A DNA stretch of 64,000 nt from Macrostomum hystrix (taxonomy: Eukaryota > Platyhelminthes > Macrostomidae), in assembly GCA_950097015.1 (NCBI GenBank), contig CATNEN010000029.1, positions 1,742,001 to 1,806,000 on the forward strand. Reading direction: 5' to 3'. The position numbers were made by a program, and so were the translations under genes. Below are positions 33,000 to 44,006 of this stretch, piece after piece. The notes under the pieces were generated by a model that ran no database searches, was not told where the DNA came from, and saw only the letters and a program-made list of their open reading frames with translations. Each line of letters opens with the position of its first letter. The first letter of the stretch is position 1.

Positions 33000-34330
33000 A
33001 GTTGGTATCAATGGTCCTTATAATCCCATTTATGATACTAATTATCCCAGTTTGGGATTTGAGGACTCAGTGTCAGTTTGGGATTTAGGATACTAATTAT
33101 CCCAGTTTAGGATTTAAGGACTCAGTAGTCAGTTTGGGATTTAGGATCTAATAGTAATCCCGATTTGGGATTGGAGAACTTAATATGATTCAGTGATTTC
33201 AGTTATTGATCCCATTTCGAGGTTCAGGATTTGTAGATTATCATTGTTTACGTGACACAAAACGTAACAGTAAAGTGACAAAAAAATCTTCCAAAATGCT
33301 GCATTTTGAATAATGATTTGTAGCATAAATGCAGCTTATTTGAAAGTCCATTTTGTGTACAGTATATTATTATTGTTTTCATTATCCAGCAATACTGTCA
33401 GCTTTTTTTCAATTCTAAATTGTCTAAATTCTTAACGCTTAATCATTATCTGCTTTTATAATTTTTATAAGCCTAAAATTACTGATCATTCATTCCAGTG
33501 CTTACTTATGATAGCATTTTCATTGCTTTTGCTAGCAAATTGTTTAGCAAATCTATTGTTAAAACATGTTAGTGATTTTTTCCAGCTAAAACATAGGGAT
33601 GTTTCTTTGGGTGATTCCAATTGGAATCTGCGGTGTTTCCAGAAAAATAAACAGCCGAACGCTGGAAACAGACCAATCGGATGATTCCATGCTTAGAATC
33701 TACCCAACTGGGCGTTTTCTCGGTGCTTCTTGGTGGCGAAATGGAATCACCCAAAGAATCCTCCAGTTCGGAAGATTCCATGTTCAGAGGAATCGCCCGT
33801 AAATAATTCTCTTGTTGTCCCATGGGCCACTGGTTCGGGTGATTTTTCGGCGGTTTCCGCACAATTTACGGTTACATCGGCTGCTTCCTGGGTGGTTTCT
33901 TTAACTCTTGCGAGATAGGGGGGATTTTGGTAGATTCCACTCCTATTTTGCACAAAAACCCGCCGAAGAAGCAGCCGAATGTTTTACAGGGTTAACAGAT
34001 ATTCAATTTCTAAAATTACTTATTCATCTTCAAAATAATAGTCCATTTTGTGCCTTTGTATAGCCAAACGAATATATTAGCGTTAGATGAAACAGACTGT
34101 CCTGTTCCTGTCTGTAGAAACGATATAAATGGCTTCATTCTCTCATTGAATTGCAACAATTATAAGCAATAATTAACTTGACTTTTACGCCTTCAAGAAC
34201 CGTTATTTTAGCTTCTTTTAATGACTTCGTTTTTTACTTGCTATTCACTGGCAGTACTACTTGAGCTAGTCAAGGCAGTAGTAAGCTACACATTTTTAAT
34301 TGGCTACTGAATACACTAATTTGAGATTGA
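33000..34330. other. Intergenic; degenerate repeat and an inverted repeat
   Basis: 33050-33200 has a few degenerate copies around CAGTTTGGGATTTAGGA. A perfect 16-nt inverted repeat, TCTTTGGGTGATTCCA at 33604-33619 and its complement at 33742-33757, brackets a GC-richer stretch with overlapping short ORFs on both strands; none resembles a known protein. The rest is AT-rich. Confidence 0.5.
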
Positions 34331-34757
34331 CAGCAGATGAGAAGAGAGCAGGGTAGGCGGTGAGAATGCGATGCCAGCTGACAAAATAAAAGGTGAGTAT
34401 GAGATGCCAGCTGATGAGATTAATGGTGAGTATGAGATGCCAGCTGATGAGATTAAAGGTTAGTATGAGATGACAGCTGATGAGATTAAAGGTGAGTATG
34501 AGATGCCAGCTGATGGGAATAAAGGTGAGTATGAGATGCCAGCTGATGAGATTAAAGGTGAGTATGAGATGCCAGCTGATGAGATTAAAAGTGAGTATGA
34601 GATGCCAGCTGATGGGAATAAAGGTGAGTATGAGATGCCAGCTGATGAGATTAAAGGTGAGTATGAGATGCCAGCTGATGAGATTAAAAGTGAGTATGAG
34701 ATGCCAGCTGATGAGATTAAAGGTGAGTATGAGATGCCAGCTGATGAGATTAAAGTT
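34331..34757. repeat. Minisatellite, 33 nt unit with splice-donor consensus
   Basis: About 13 copies with core GAGATGCCAGCTGATGAGAT then TAAAGGTGAGTAT. Most units contain AAAGGTGAGTAT, a near-perfect 5' splice-site match. Confidence 0.93.
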
Positions 34758-34995
34758 AGATAGTTAGAGATTTGTTTGTTCGGTGCCTTTCGAAATAATT
34801 AATATCGGCTAACAATGCTCTTTTAAAGTCACCAAATAAAATAAAATGTGAGGTGTGATTATAGAGAATCAGCTCAGATTTAAACTAGGTGTACATGAAC
34901 TCAAGTGTGAGCACAATTTCTATTCTTCTCAGAAAATGTAGGATTTCATTAAGCTCAGTATAATATTGTTTCTTAAGTGATTAGTAACTGAAACA
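34758..34995. other. Short unique spacer
   Basis: AT-rich; nothing recognised. Confidence 0.6.
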
Positions 34996-35630
34996 GGTAG
35001 GTTTCATTCAGGCGACAGCAGTTGGTTTCATTTAGGTGACAGCAGTTAGTTTCATTCAGGCGACAGCAGTTGGTTTCATTCAGGTGACAGCAGTTGGTTT
35101 CATTCAGGTGACAGCAGTTGGTTTCATTCAGGTGACAGCAGTTGGTTTCATTCAGGTGACAGCAGTTGGTTTATTTAAGGCGACAGCAGTTGGTTTCATT
35201 CAGGTGACAGCAGTTGGTTTCATTCAGGTGACAGCAGTTGGTTTCATTCAGGTGACAGCAGTTGGTTTCATTCAGGTGACAGCAGTTGGTTTCATTCAGG
35301 TGACAGCAGTTGGTTTCATTCAGGCGACAGCAGTTGGTTTCATTCAGGTGACAGCAGTTGGTTTCATTCAGGTGACAGCAGTTGGTTTCATTCAGGCGAC
35401 AGCAGTTGGTTTCATTCAGGTGACAGCAGTTGGTTTCATTCAGGTGACAGCAGTTGGTTTCATTCAGGTGACAGCAGTTGGTTTCATTCAGGTGACAGCA
35501 GTTGGTTTCATTCAGGTGACAGCAGTTGGTTTCATTCAGGTGACAGCAGTTGGTTTCATTCAGGTGACAGCAGTTGTTTTTCATTCAGGTGACAGCAGTT
35601 GGTTTTATTCAGGTGACAGCAGTTGGTTTT
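34996..35630. repeat. Minisatellite, 24 nt unit
   Basis: About 26 very uniform copies with core TTTCATTCAGGTGACAGCAG then TTGG. Each unit reads as a pyrimidine-rich CAG followed directly by GTGACA. Long frames on both strands are by-products of the stop-free 24-nt period. Confidence 0.95.
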
Positions 35631-36212
35631 AGTTGATCTCCGAAATAAAAATTCGGTAAATGCAACATACTACTGCCAGAATCATGCTTTAGAGTAGTGT
35701 GAAGGAAATATTTTCGTTCAAAAATAATCAGAAATGTCTGCTCAAATAAAGATTTTGAGAGCGTATTGGTTTGTTCAACCCACACTTTTGTCAGTTTTAT
35801 CCGAATTTTATCAGAGAACAAAAGGTAATTAACTGTCCAGTTTTGTATGCAATCTCTCTCTGTTTGGTCAACTGCTGGTTGGCTCGCGCACGCCAGCTAC
35901 ACATGGGGATCAGACAAGTGGCACTGTTGCACTTTGCATCGCAGCAGTATTTTGTGGATTCAATTGAGATTTTCAGATTTTCAGATTTTCTACTTTATGG
36001 CCATTTTAGATTTTCTTTGTGTGTGTGCGTTAGAAAACCTGCTCAAACATTCCTACTCGAATCAAATCTCCATTAGCGACTTCATTTCTCCTAGTAGGAG
36101 TTTGCTAAAAACTATTGACTAAATTTGCTGCTTTCACAATCCAATTTAAATGCACTGAATAAATCAGAGACATGCGTTAAAAAACATTGTGTTAATGAGG
36201 GTCATCAGATTG
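35631..36212. other. Unique intergenic spacer
   Basis: No supported gene; two overlapping plus-strand ORFs of 91-101 codons do not look protein-like. Confidence 0.5.
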
Positions 36213-38085
36213 ATATGGGATTTCTGGTGATTAAGTGGGATTTCCACTTGAATATTGCGAGGGATTTCCAATAAATATTGTGCGGGATTTCCAATAAAAA
36301 CTGTGGGATTTCCAATAAATATTGTGTGGGATTTCCAATAAAAACTGTGCGGGATTTCCAATAAATATTGTGTGGGATTTCCAATAAAAACTGTGCGGGA
36401 TTTCCAATAAATATTGCGTGGGATTTCCAATAAATACTGTGTGGGATTTCCATTAAATATTGCGTGGGATTTCCAATAAAAACTGTGTGGGATTTCCAAT
36501 AAATATTGTGCGAGATTTCCAATAAATATTGCGTGGAATTTCCAATCAATATGGTGTGTTATTTTCAATTGAAATATTGTGTGAGATTTCCAATGAATGT
36601 TGTGTGGGATTTCCAATGAATATTGTGTGGGATTTCCAATAAATATTGCGTGGGATTTCCAATAAATATTGCGTGGGATTTCCAATTAAATATTACGTGG
36701 GATTTCCAATGAATATTGTGTGGGATTTCCAATAAATATTACGTGGGATTTCCAATGAATGTTGCGTGGGATTTCCAATAAATATTGCGTGGGATGATAT
36801 GTTCAACAATGAATGTTGTGTGGGATTTCCAATTGAATGTTGTGTGGGATTTCCATTAAGTATTTTATGGGATTTCCAATAAATATTGTGTGGGATTTCC
36901 AATTGAATGTTGTGTGGGATTTCCAATTGATTGTTGTGTGGTATATCCATTAAGTATTATATGGGATTTCCAATGAATATTGTGTGGGATTTCCAATTGA
37001 ATATTGTGTGGGATTTCCATTTGAATGTTGTGTGGGATTTCCAATTGAATATTGTGTGGGATTTCCAATTGAATATTGTGTGGGATTTTCAATGAATGTT
37101 GTGTGGGATTTCCAGTAAATATTGTGTGGGATTTCCAATTGAATGTTGTGTGGGATTTCCATTAAGTAATAAATGGGATTTCCAATGAATGTTGTGTGGG
37201 ATTTCCAATTGAATGTTGTGTGGTATATCCATTAAGTACTATATGGGATTTCCAATGAATGTTGTGTGGGATTTCCAATGAATGTTGTGTGGGATTTCCA
37301 ATGAATGTTGTGTGGGATTTCCAATGAATGTTGTGTGGGATTTCCAATGAATGTTGTGTGGGATTTCCAATGAATGTTGTGTGGGATTTCCAATTGAATG
37401 TTGTGTGGTATATCCATTAAGTATTATATGGGATTTCCAATGAATATTGTGTGGGATTTCCAATTGAATATTGTGTGGGATTTCCATTTGAATGTTGTGT
37501 GGGATTTCCAATTGAATATTTAGTGGGATTTCTAATTGAATGTTGTGTGGGATTTCCAATTGAATATTGTGTGGGATTTCCAATTGAATATTGTGTGGGA
37601 TTTTCAATGAATGTTGTGTGGGATTTCCAGTAAATATTGTGTGGGATTTCCAATTGAATGTTGTCTGGGATATCCATTATGTATTATATGGGATTTCCAA
37701 TGAATGTTGTGTGGGATTTCCAATTGAATGTTGTGTGGTATATCCATTAAGTATTATATGGGATTTCCAATGAATATTGTGTGGGATTTCCAATTGAATA
37801 TTGTGTGGGATTTCCATTTGAATGTTGTGTGGGATTTCCAATTGAATATTTAGTGGGATTTCTAATTGAATGTTGTGTGGGATTTCCAATTGAATATTGT
37901 GTGGGATTTCCAATTGAATATTGTGTGGGATTTTCAATGAATGTTGTGTGGGATTTCCAGTAAATATTGTGTGGGATTTCCAATTGAATGTTGTGTGGGA
38001 TTTCCATTAAGTATTATATGGGATTTCCAATGAATGTTGTGTGGGATATCCATTAAGTATTCTATGGGATTTCCAATAAATATAA
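36213..38085. repeat. Minisatellite, 23-24 nt unit with 330-nt higher-order repeat
   Basis: Units GGGATTTCCAATTGAATATT(GTGT) (24 nt) and GGGATTTCCAATAAATATTG(TGT) (23 nt), about 78 copies. From about 37190 onward a 330-nt block is repeated: the rare variant TAGTGGGATTTCTAATTGAA occurs at 37521 and again at 37851. Confidence 0.95.
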
Positions 38086-39422
38086 CTAACAAGTTGGTCA
38101 GAAGCATGTTATTTCTGATCATCATGTTATGAATTCTTGGTTACAAACATTGTTATTAATTTGAAAACATTTTTTCACCTCAAATTTTTCTGAAAATGAA
38201 CCATCATTGAGTGGCTTATAGTTGCAAATCTATTTTTTTCATTTTTTTATGTCTGCAATCAAAAGAAATATCATTTTTTAAAGCACTGACATCGTGTGTG
38301 TCCTAATACGGTATCGATTCCCGCAAGTTTCTGACGCTGTGGAAATCGTGCATTATTTCGCTTCAACGTGTGTGTTCCTCTATCACATTGATGTGTTTGC
38401 TGCCAATATATAATGTCGCGAAGTGTTTGTGGTCTAAAAAAATTTGTTCCATATTTTGTTCAAGCCTATGCTCAAACTTTGTCCAATTTTTTTTTACTTT
38501 TACACAACCAAACGGGTGGTGTTCGGCGGCCCAGACAGGCTGGCGCCAATTGTCAAACTTGTACAATATAAACCTTCAACTAATCGTGTGGGTTCGGGTT
38601 AGAGAATGGATGGCTATACCCAGCTAGATAGCGAGCAGAACAAGCATGTCACAGTTGTTAAGAAGCGAAAGCGTTGTCCACTTTAAAATAGAAGAAATAG
38701 ACAGGCAGGCAGGCAGTGAGTGAGTGAGAGATCAGTGAGTGTGTGCATTACACCGCCGCTCAAGAACTGCTCAAATATTGCTGCTGTATGTTTGGCAAGC
38801 ATGTATATAAAAGTCTCCAAATATTCATTCTATTAGGTTTCAAAGATGCTGCAAGTCCCCGATAAACACTGTGTGGTAGGCTCACCCGCGAGACTTGACT
38901 GACAACAGCAGGCGGGTTATTCTCTTTTTATAGCGGAGTGACTGATGGGTCATTAGATGTCATGTGTGTGCGCGTGTGTTTTGAGTGGGCGGTTTAGTAG
39001 CTTTGATTTTCAAGCTTTAGTGATTGCTCACCTGTGCTACTACTCCGCAACAGACTCTCTGTGTTGCTTTTACGCTCGTAGTTTCCTATATTTTTTATTA
39101 GTTTTGGACCCTCGTGACCGGCTCTTTGTTCATTGTTTAGCAACTGAATCTGCAGCTGTCTTTGTTAGTTCATTCTCAGTATCTATTTCATTTATCACTC
39201 CTGCTGCAGCAAGTTTGTTTGTTGCTGAGGGGCAGAATATTATTACTCTTTTTTGACACATTCTTCTTAATCTGCGCGCCTGGACAACTGAAAGCAAATT
39301 GTTTGCGACCCCTAATTTAGCGAAAAAGCAAGCTCGTTCATTAGATTTTCAACTCACTTAAAGAACAAGCCAAAATAGCTATTTTTTAACAGACACAGAT
39401 GCGACACACACAAGACGAGTAA
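38086..39422. other. Unique intergenic spacer
   Basis: AT-rich with a short CAGG microsatellite near 38705. No gene supported. Confidence 0.5.
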
Positions 39423-40518
39423 CAAGACGTGAGACAGGAGAGATGAGAAACGAGAGAGATGAGAAAGGGGAGAAATGAGACAGGGTAATAATAATAATAA
39501 TATTAATGAGACAGGGGAGAGATGAGACAAGGAGAGATGAGACAGGGAGAGATGAGACAGTGGAGAGATTAGTCAGGGGAGAGATGAGACAGGAGAGAGA
39601 TGAGACAGGAGAGAGATGAGACAGGGGAGAGATGAGACAGGAGAGAGATAAGACAGTAGAGAGATGAGACAGGGGAGAGATGAGACAAGGGAGAGATGAG
39701 ACAGGGGAGAGATAAGTCAGGGGAGAGATGAGACAGGAGAGAGATGAGACAGGAGAGAGATGAGACAGGGAAGAGATGAGACAGGGGAGAGATGAGACAG
39801 GGGAGAGATAAGTCAGGGGAGAGATGAGACAGGAGAGAGATGAGACAAGGGAGAGATGAGACAGGGAGAGATGAGACAGAGGAGAGATGAGACAGGGGAG
39901 AGATAAGTCAGGGGAGAGATGAGACAGGAGAGAGATGAGACAGGGTAGAGATGAGACAGGGGAGAGGTGAGACAGGAGAGAGATAAGTCAGGGGAGAGAT
40001 GAGACAGGAGAGAGATGAGACAGGAGAGAGATGAGACAGGGGAGAGATGAGACAGGGGAGAGATGAGACAGGGGAGAGATAAGTCAGGGGAGAGATGAGA
40101 CAGGAGAGAGATGAGACAGGGGAGAGATGAGACAGGGGAGAGGTGAGACAAGGGAGAGATGAGACAGGGGAGAGATAAGACAGGAGAGAGATGAGACAGG
40201 GGAGAGATGAGACAGGGGAGAGATGAGACAAGGGAGAGATGAGACAGGGGAGAGATAAGTCAGGGGAGAGATGAGACAGGAGAGAGATGAGACAGGGTAG
40301 AGATGAGACAGGGTAGAGATGAGACAGGGTAGAGATGAGACAGGGTAGAGATGAGACAGGGAGAGATAAGTTCATGGGAGAGATCAGACAGGAGAGAGAT
40401 GACACAGGGGAGAGATAAGTCAGGGGAGAGATAAGTCAGGGGAGAGATAAGTCAGGGGAGAGATAAGTCAGGGGAATATGAGACAGGGGAGAGATCAGAC
40501 AGGAGAGAGGTGAGACAG
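39423..40518. repeat. 16 nt purine-rich minisatellite
   Basis: About 68 copies of GAGACAGGGGAGAGAT and variants (GAGACAGGAGAGAGAT, AAGTCAGGGGAGAGAT), an almost pure purine strand. Same family as the array inside the hAT MITE and the one in DMRT intron 1. Confidence 0.95.
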
Positions 40519-40699
40519 GTAGAACAACTAGCAAAATATAGACCGAATTGATTCGCTGATGTAATTAAAACTGGCCTTAAAAAAGTTGGACACTTTTATA
40601 GCGTCAGAGCTTCCTTTTTCCGAACTCTGCAGAAACAGAAAGATTTAGAGGCTGCCACGGTTCTCTTCTGAAAGCAGATGGTTGCAACCTAGCGCCCAC

Positions 40700-41269
40700 A
40701 ATTTTGTTCATCTGTAACCAGTCGGCACTTGACATTGGGCATTGAAGCGGCTGCAATGTTGAGCTCGAAGTGGGCATTTATTACTGACTTGTCCCACCGA
40801 CTCAAACCACTTGATTGTTAATTTCGCAAAATTGGAGCACTGGTAACGGCAAATACAGTATTGCAATCTGAGGTAGTCAGCAGTCTTCGGCAATAAATCA
40901 TTGGACTGTAATAATTGTTGGCCTCGCAGTTCTGTCACCCTTCATTTTTATTCAACTTGCAGTCGAGTTGGATGCTTGAGCATTTATAGTAGCTCAAAAA
41001 TATTTTTGCTTGGCTTGACCCAACGGGGGAGCGAAATTAACTTGTACTTGCTCCGGTTTTAGGAAACAGATGACCCGACTCAACAGTTTTATCCACTTCG
41101 AGTTCATATCGGCAATTTCGGCAGCAACCTGTTGGTCAACTAATTTGCCTCTCCTTGAATCTGATAATGAGCTTACTGGTTGCTATGAAGTTCTCATGCA
41201 CAATGAGGCTTTCTTGAGTTGACAGTTCAGCTATTTTTGTCATGCCGAAATTACAATATTCACAGTGGG
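40700..41269 (-). pseudogene. Coding-like fragments, frames broken; possible spectrin-like remnant
   Basis: On the minus strand from 41265 leftwards one frame reads MTKIAELSTQESLIVHEN then FIATSKLIIRFKERQIS and stops; it overlaps a second frame reading KLVDQQVAAEIADMNSKWIK then LLSRVICFLKPEQVQVN to a stop near 41005. Further left, 40938-40708 has a 76-codon ORF (MTELRGQQLLQSNDLLPK and onward). The middle piece looks like the end of a spectrin-type helical repeat, but this is an impression only. Frame breaks and no splice signals checked in detail suggest a decayed copy or part of a gene model I cannot complete. Confidence 0.3.
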
Positions 41270-42677
41270 CACGCTTCGCCTACTCTGACTCCACTGGCTA
41301 CTCTGCCTCCACTGTCTACTCTGCCTCCACTGGCTACTCTGCCTCCACTGGCTACTCTGCCTCCACTGGCTACTCTGCCTCCACTGGCTACTCTGCCTCC
41401 ACTGGCTACTCTGCCTCCACTGGCTACTCTGCCTCCACTGGCTACTCTGCCTCCACTGTCTACTCTGCCTCCACTGGCTACTCTGCCTCCACTGTCTACT
41501 CTGCCTCCACTGTCTACTCTGCCTCCACTGTCTACTCTGCCCCCACTCGCTACTCTGCCTCCATTGTCTACTCTGCCTCCACTGTCTACTCTGCCTCCAC
41601 TGTCTACTCTGCCCCCACTGTCTACTCTGCCCCCACTCGCTACTCTGCCTCCATTGTCTACTCTGCCTCCACTGTCTACTCTGCCCCCACTGGCTACTCT
41701 GCCTCCACTGTCTACTCTGCCCCCACTGGCTACTCTGCCTCCACTGGCTACTCTGCCTCCACTGTCTACTCTGCCTCCACTGGCTACTCTGCCCCCACTG
41801 GCTACTCTGCCTCCACTGGCTACTCTGCCTCCACTGGCTACTCTGCCTCCACTGTCTACTCTGCCTCCACTGTCTACTCTGCCTCCACTGTCTACTCTGC
41901 CCCCACTGGCTACTCTGCCTCCACTGTCTACTCTGCCTCCACTGTCTACTCTGCCCCCACTGGCTACTCTGCCTCCACTGTCTACTCTGCCTCCACTGTC
42001 TACTCTGCCCCCACTGGCTACTCTGCCTCCACTGTCTACTCTGCCTCCACTGGCTACTCTGCCTCCACTGTCTACTCTGCCTCCACTGTCTACTCTGCCT
42101 CCACTGTCTACTCTGCCCCCACTCGCTACTCTGCCTCCATTGTCTACTCTGCCTCCACTGTCTACTCTGCCTCCACTGTCTACTCTGCCCCCACTGTCTA
42201 CTCTGCCCCCACTCGCTACTCTGCCTCCACTGTCTACTCTGCCTCCACTGTCTACTCTGCCCCCACTGGCTACTCTGCCTCCACTGTCTACTCTGCCCCC
42301 ACTGGCTACTCTGCCTCCACTGGCTACTCTGCCTCCACTGTCTACTCTGCCTCCACTGGCTACTCTGCCCCCACTGGCTACTCTGCCCCCACTGGCTACT
42401 CTGCCTCCACTGTCTACTCTGCCTCCACTGGCTACTCTGCCCCCACTGGCTACTCTGCCTCCACTGTCTACTCTGCCTCCACTGTCTACTCTGCCTCCAC
42501 TGTCTACTCTGCCTCCACTGTCTACTCTGCCTCCACTGTCTACTCTGCCCCCACTGGCTACTCTGCCCCCACTGGCTACTCTGCCTCCACTAGCTACTCT
42601 GCCTCCACTGCTACTCTGCCTCCACTGCTACTCTGCCTCCACTAGCTACTCTGCCCCCACTGGCTACTCTACTCCAC
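41270..42677. repeat. Minisatellite, 18 nt unit with 576-nt higher-order repeat
   Basis: About 78 copies of TACTCTGCCTCCACTGNC (N = G or T). The rare TCCATTGTC variant at about 41560 recurs 576 nt later at about 42136, with neighbouring variants in matching order, so a 32-unit block was duplicated. The 493- and 467-codon plus-strand frames follow from the stop-free 18-nt period; they are not called as genes. Confidence 0.95.
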
Positions 42678-43097
42678 TGGTGAATCGGCGATCGAATTAA
42701 CAAAAACAAACTCGGTTGAAATGGATTTTTGTCGAATGAACAAATTTTGCTGTCTAAAACTGTCACAAGAATATCGCGCTGAAGTAATAGATTTATTTAA
42801 CGATTTTTTCACTTCACTTTCCGATATGTGCACGAATACAAACCAATGAACACACAATACGATTATATATTTATGTATATGTATATATAAATCCATAACA
42901 TTTAGGGCTGATAAAACATTTAGAACGAGCTACATATTTGACGAAATATATGCGAGCCAACTAGACTAAACTAATCTTTTAGTTAAGAAATTTATAACTG
43001 CATTTATACAGCACGGCATTGCATGCCATTGGTGATGGGGGTCTAATTTAGATGCAGAGATTGAAGCAAAGGATTTAAATTGCACTGTGATGCGAAA
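42678..43097. other. Unique intergenic spacer
   Basis: AT-rich; no gene seen. Confidence 0.6.
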
Positions 43098-43612
43098 GAG
43101 TCCGGGGTGTGAGAGTCTGGGGTGTGAGAGTCTGGGGTGTGAGAGTCTGTGGTGTGAGAGTCTGGGGTGTGAATGTCTGGGGTGTGAATGTCTGGGGTGT
43201 GAGAGTCTGGGGTGTGAGAGTCTGGGGTGTGAGAGTCTGGGGTGTGAGAGTCTGGGGTGTGAGAGTCTGTGGTGTGAGAGTCTGGGGTGTGAGAGTCTAA
43301 AGTGTGAGAGTCTGGGGTGTGAATGTCTGGGGTGTGAGAGTCTGGGGTGTGAGAGTCTGGGGTGTGAGAGTCTGGGGTGTGAGAGTCTGGGGTGTGAGAG
43401 TCTGGGGTGTGAGAGTCTGGGGTGTGAGAGTCTGTGGTGTGAGAGTCTGGGGTGTGAGAGTCTAAAGTGTGAGAGTCTGGAGTGTGAATGTCTGGGTGTG
43501 AGAGTCTAGGGTGTGAGAGTCTGGGGTGTGAATGTCTGGGGTGTGAGAGTCTAGGGTGTGAGAGTCTGGGGTGTGAGAGTCTGAGCTGTGAGAGTCGGGT
43601 GTGAGAATTATT
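43098..43612. repeat. Minisatellite, 15 nt unit
   Basis: About 34 copies of GAGAGTCTGGGGTGT with variants GAATGTCTGGGGTGT and GAGAGTCTAAAGTGT. It lies 395 bases beyond the DMRTA stop codon. Confidence 0.95.
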
Positions 43613-44006
43613 GGTTTGGACTTCACTTGATATGGGGATATTTAATGGAGGGGACGTACATTTTAAGCAGAGAATTATTAACAACGGAAGAAAAAGCAAC
43701 ACATTTAAGCAGAAAATATTAAGAAAAAGCTCATGTTTCGCTTTGAGTGCGAGGGAGTAGGGTGCGAACAGTTTCGACATTGATTCATGCAGACAACAGA
43801 AAATGAAATTGGGTCAGATTGCCGCACTACAGTCACACGATGAAGTCCTGATTCGCACTCGATGAACTGATAGTTTGGGAATAAAACATATTTTTTTCCT
43901 TATCGTCCATCGCGAGAACAGATTTTGAACACCCAGACTCTGAGAACAATCAAAGCGTCGATAAAAAACGAATAAACATGTGTCCTCTTATGTCATCTGA
44001 TTCGCA

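Noticed and set aside
41219-42700. 493-aa and 467-aa ORFs encoding TLPPLA / YSASTG repeats
   Set aside because: Two overlapping frames are equally open through an 18-nt array; there is no signal peptide, unique domain or consistent choice of frame.
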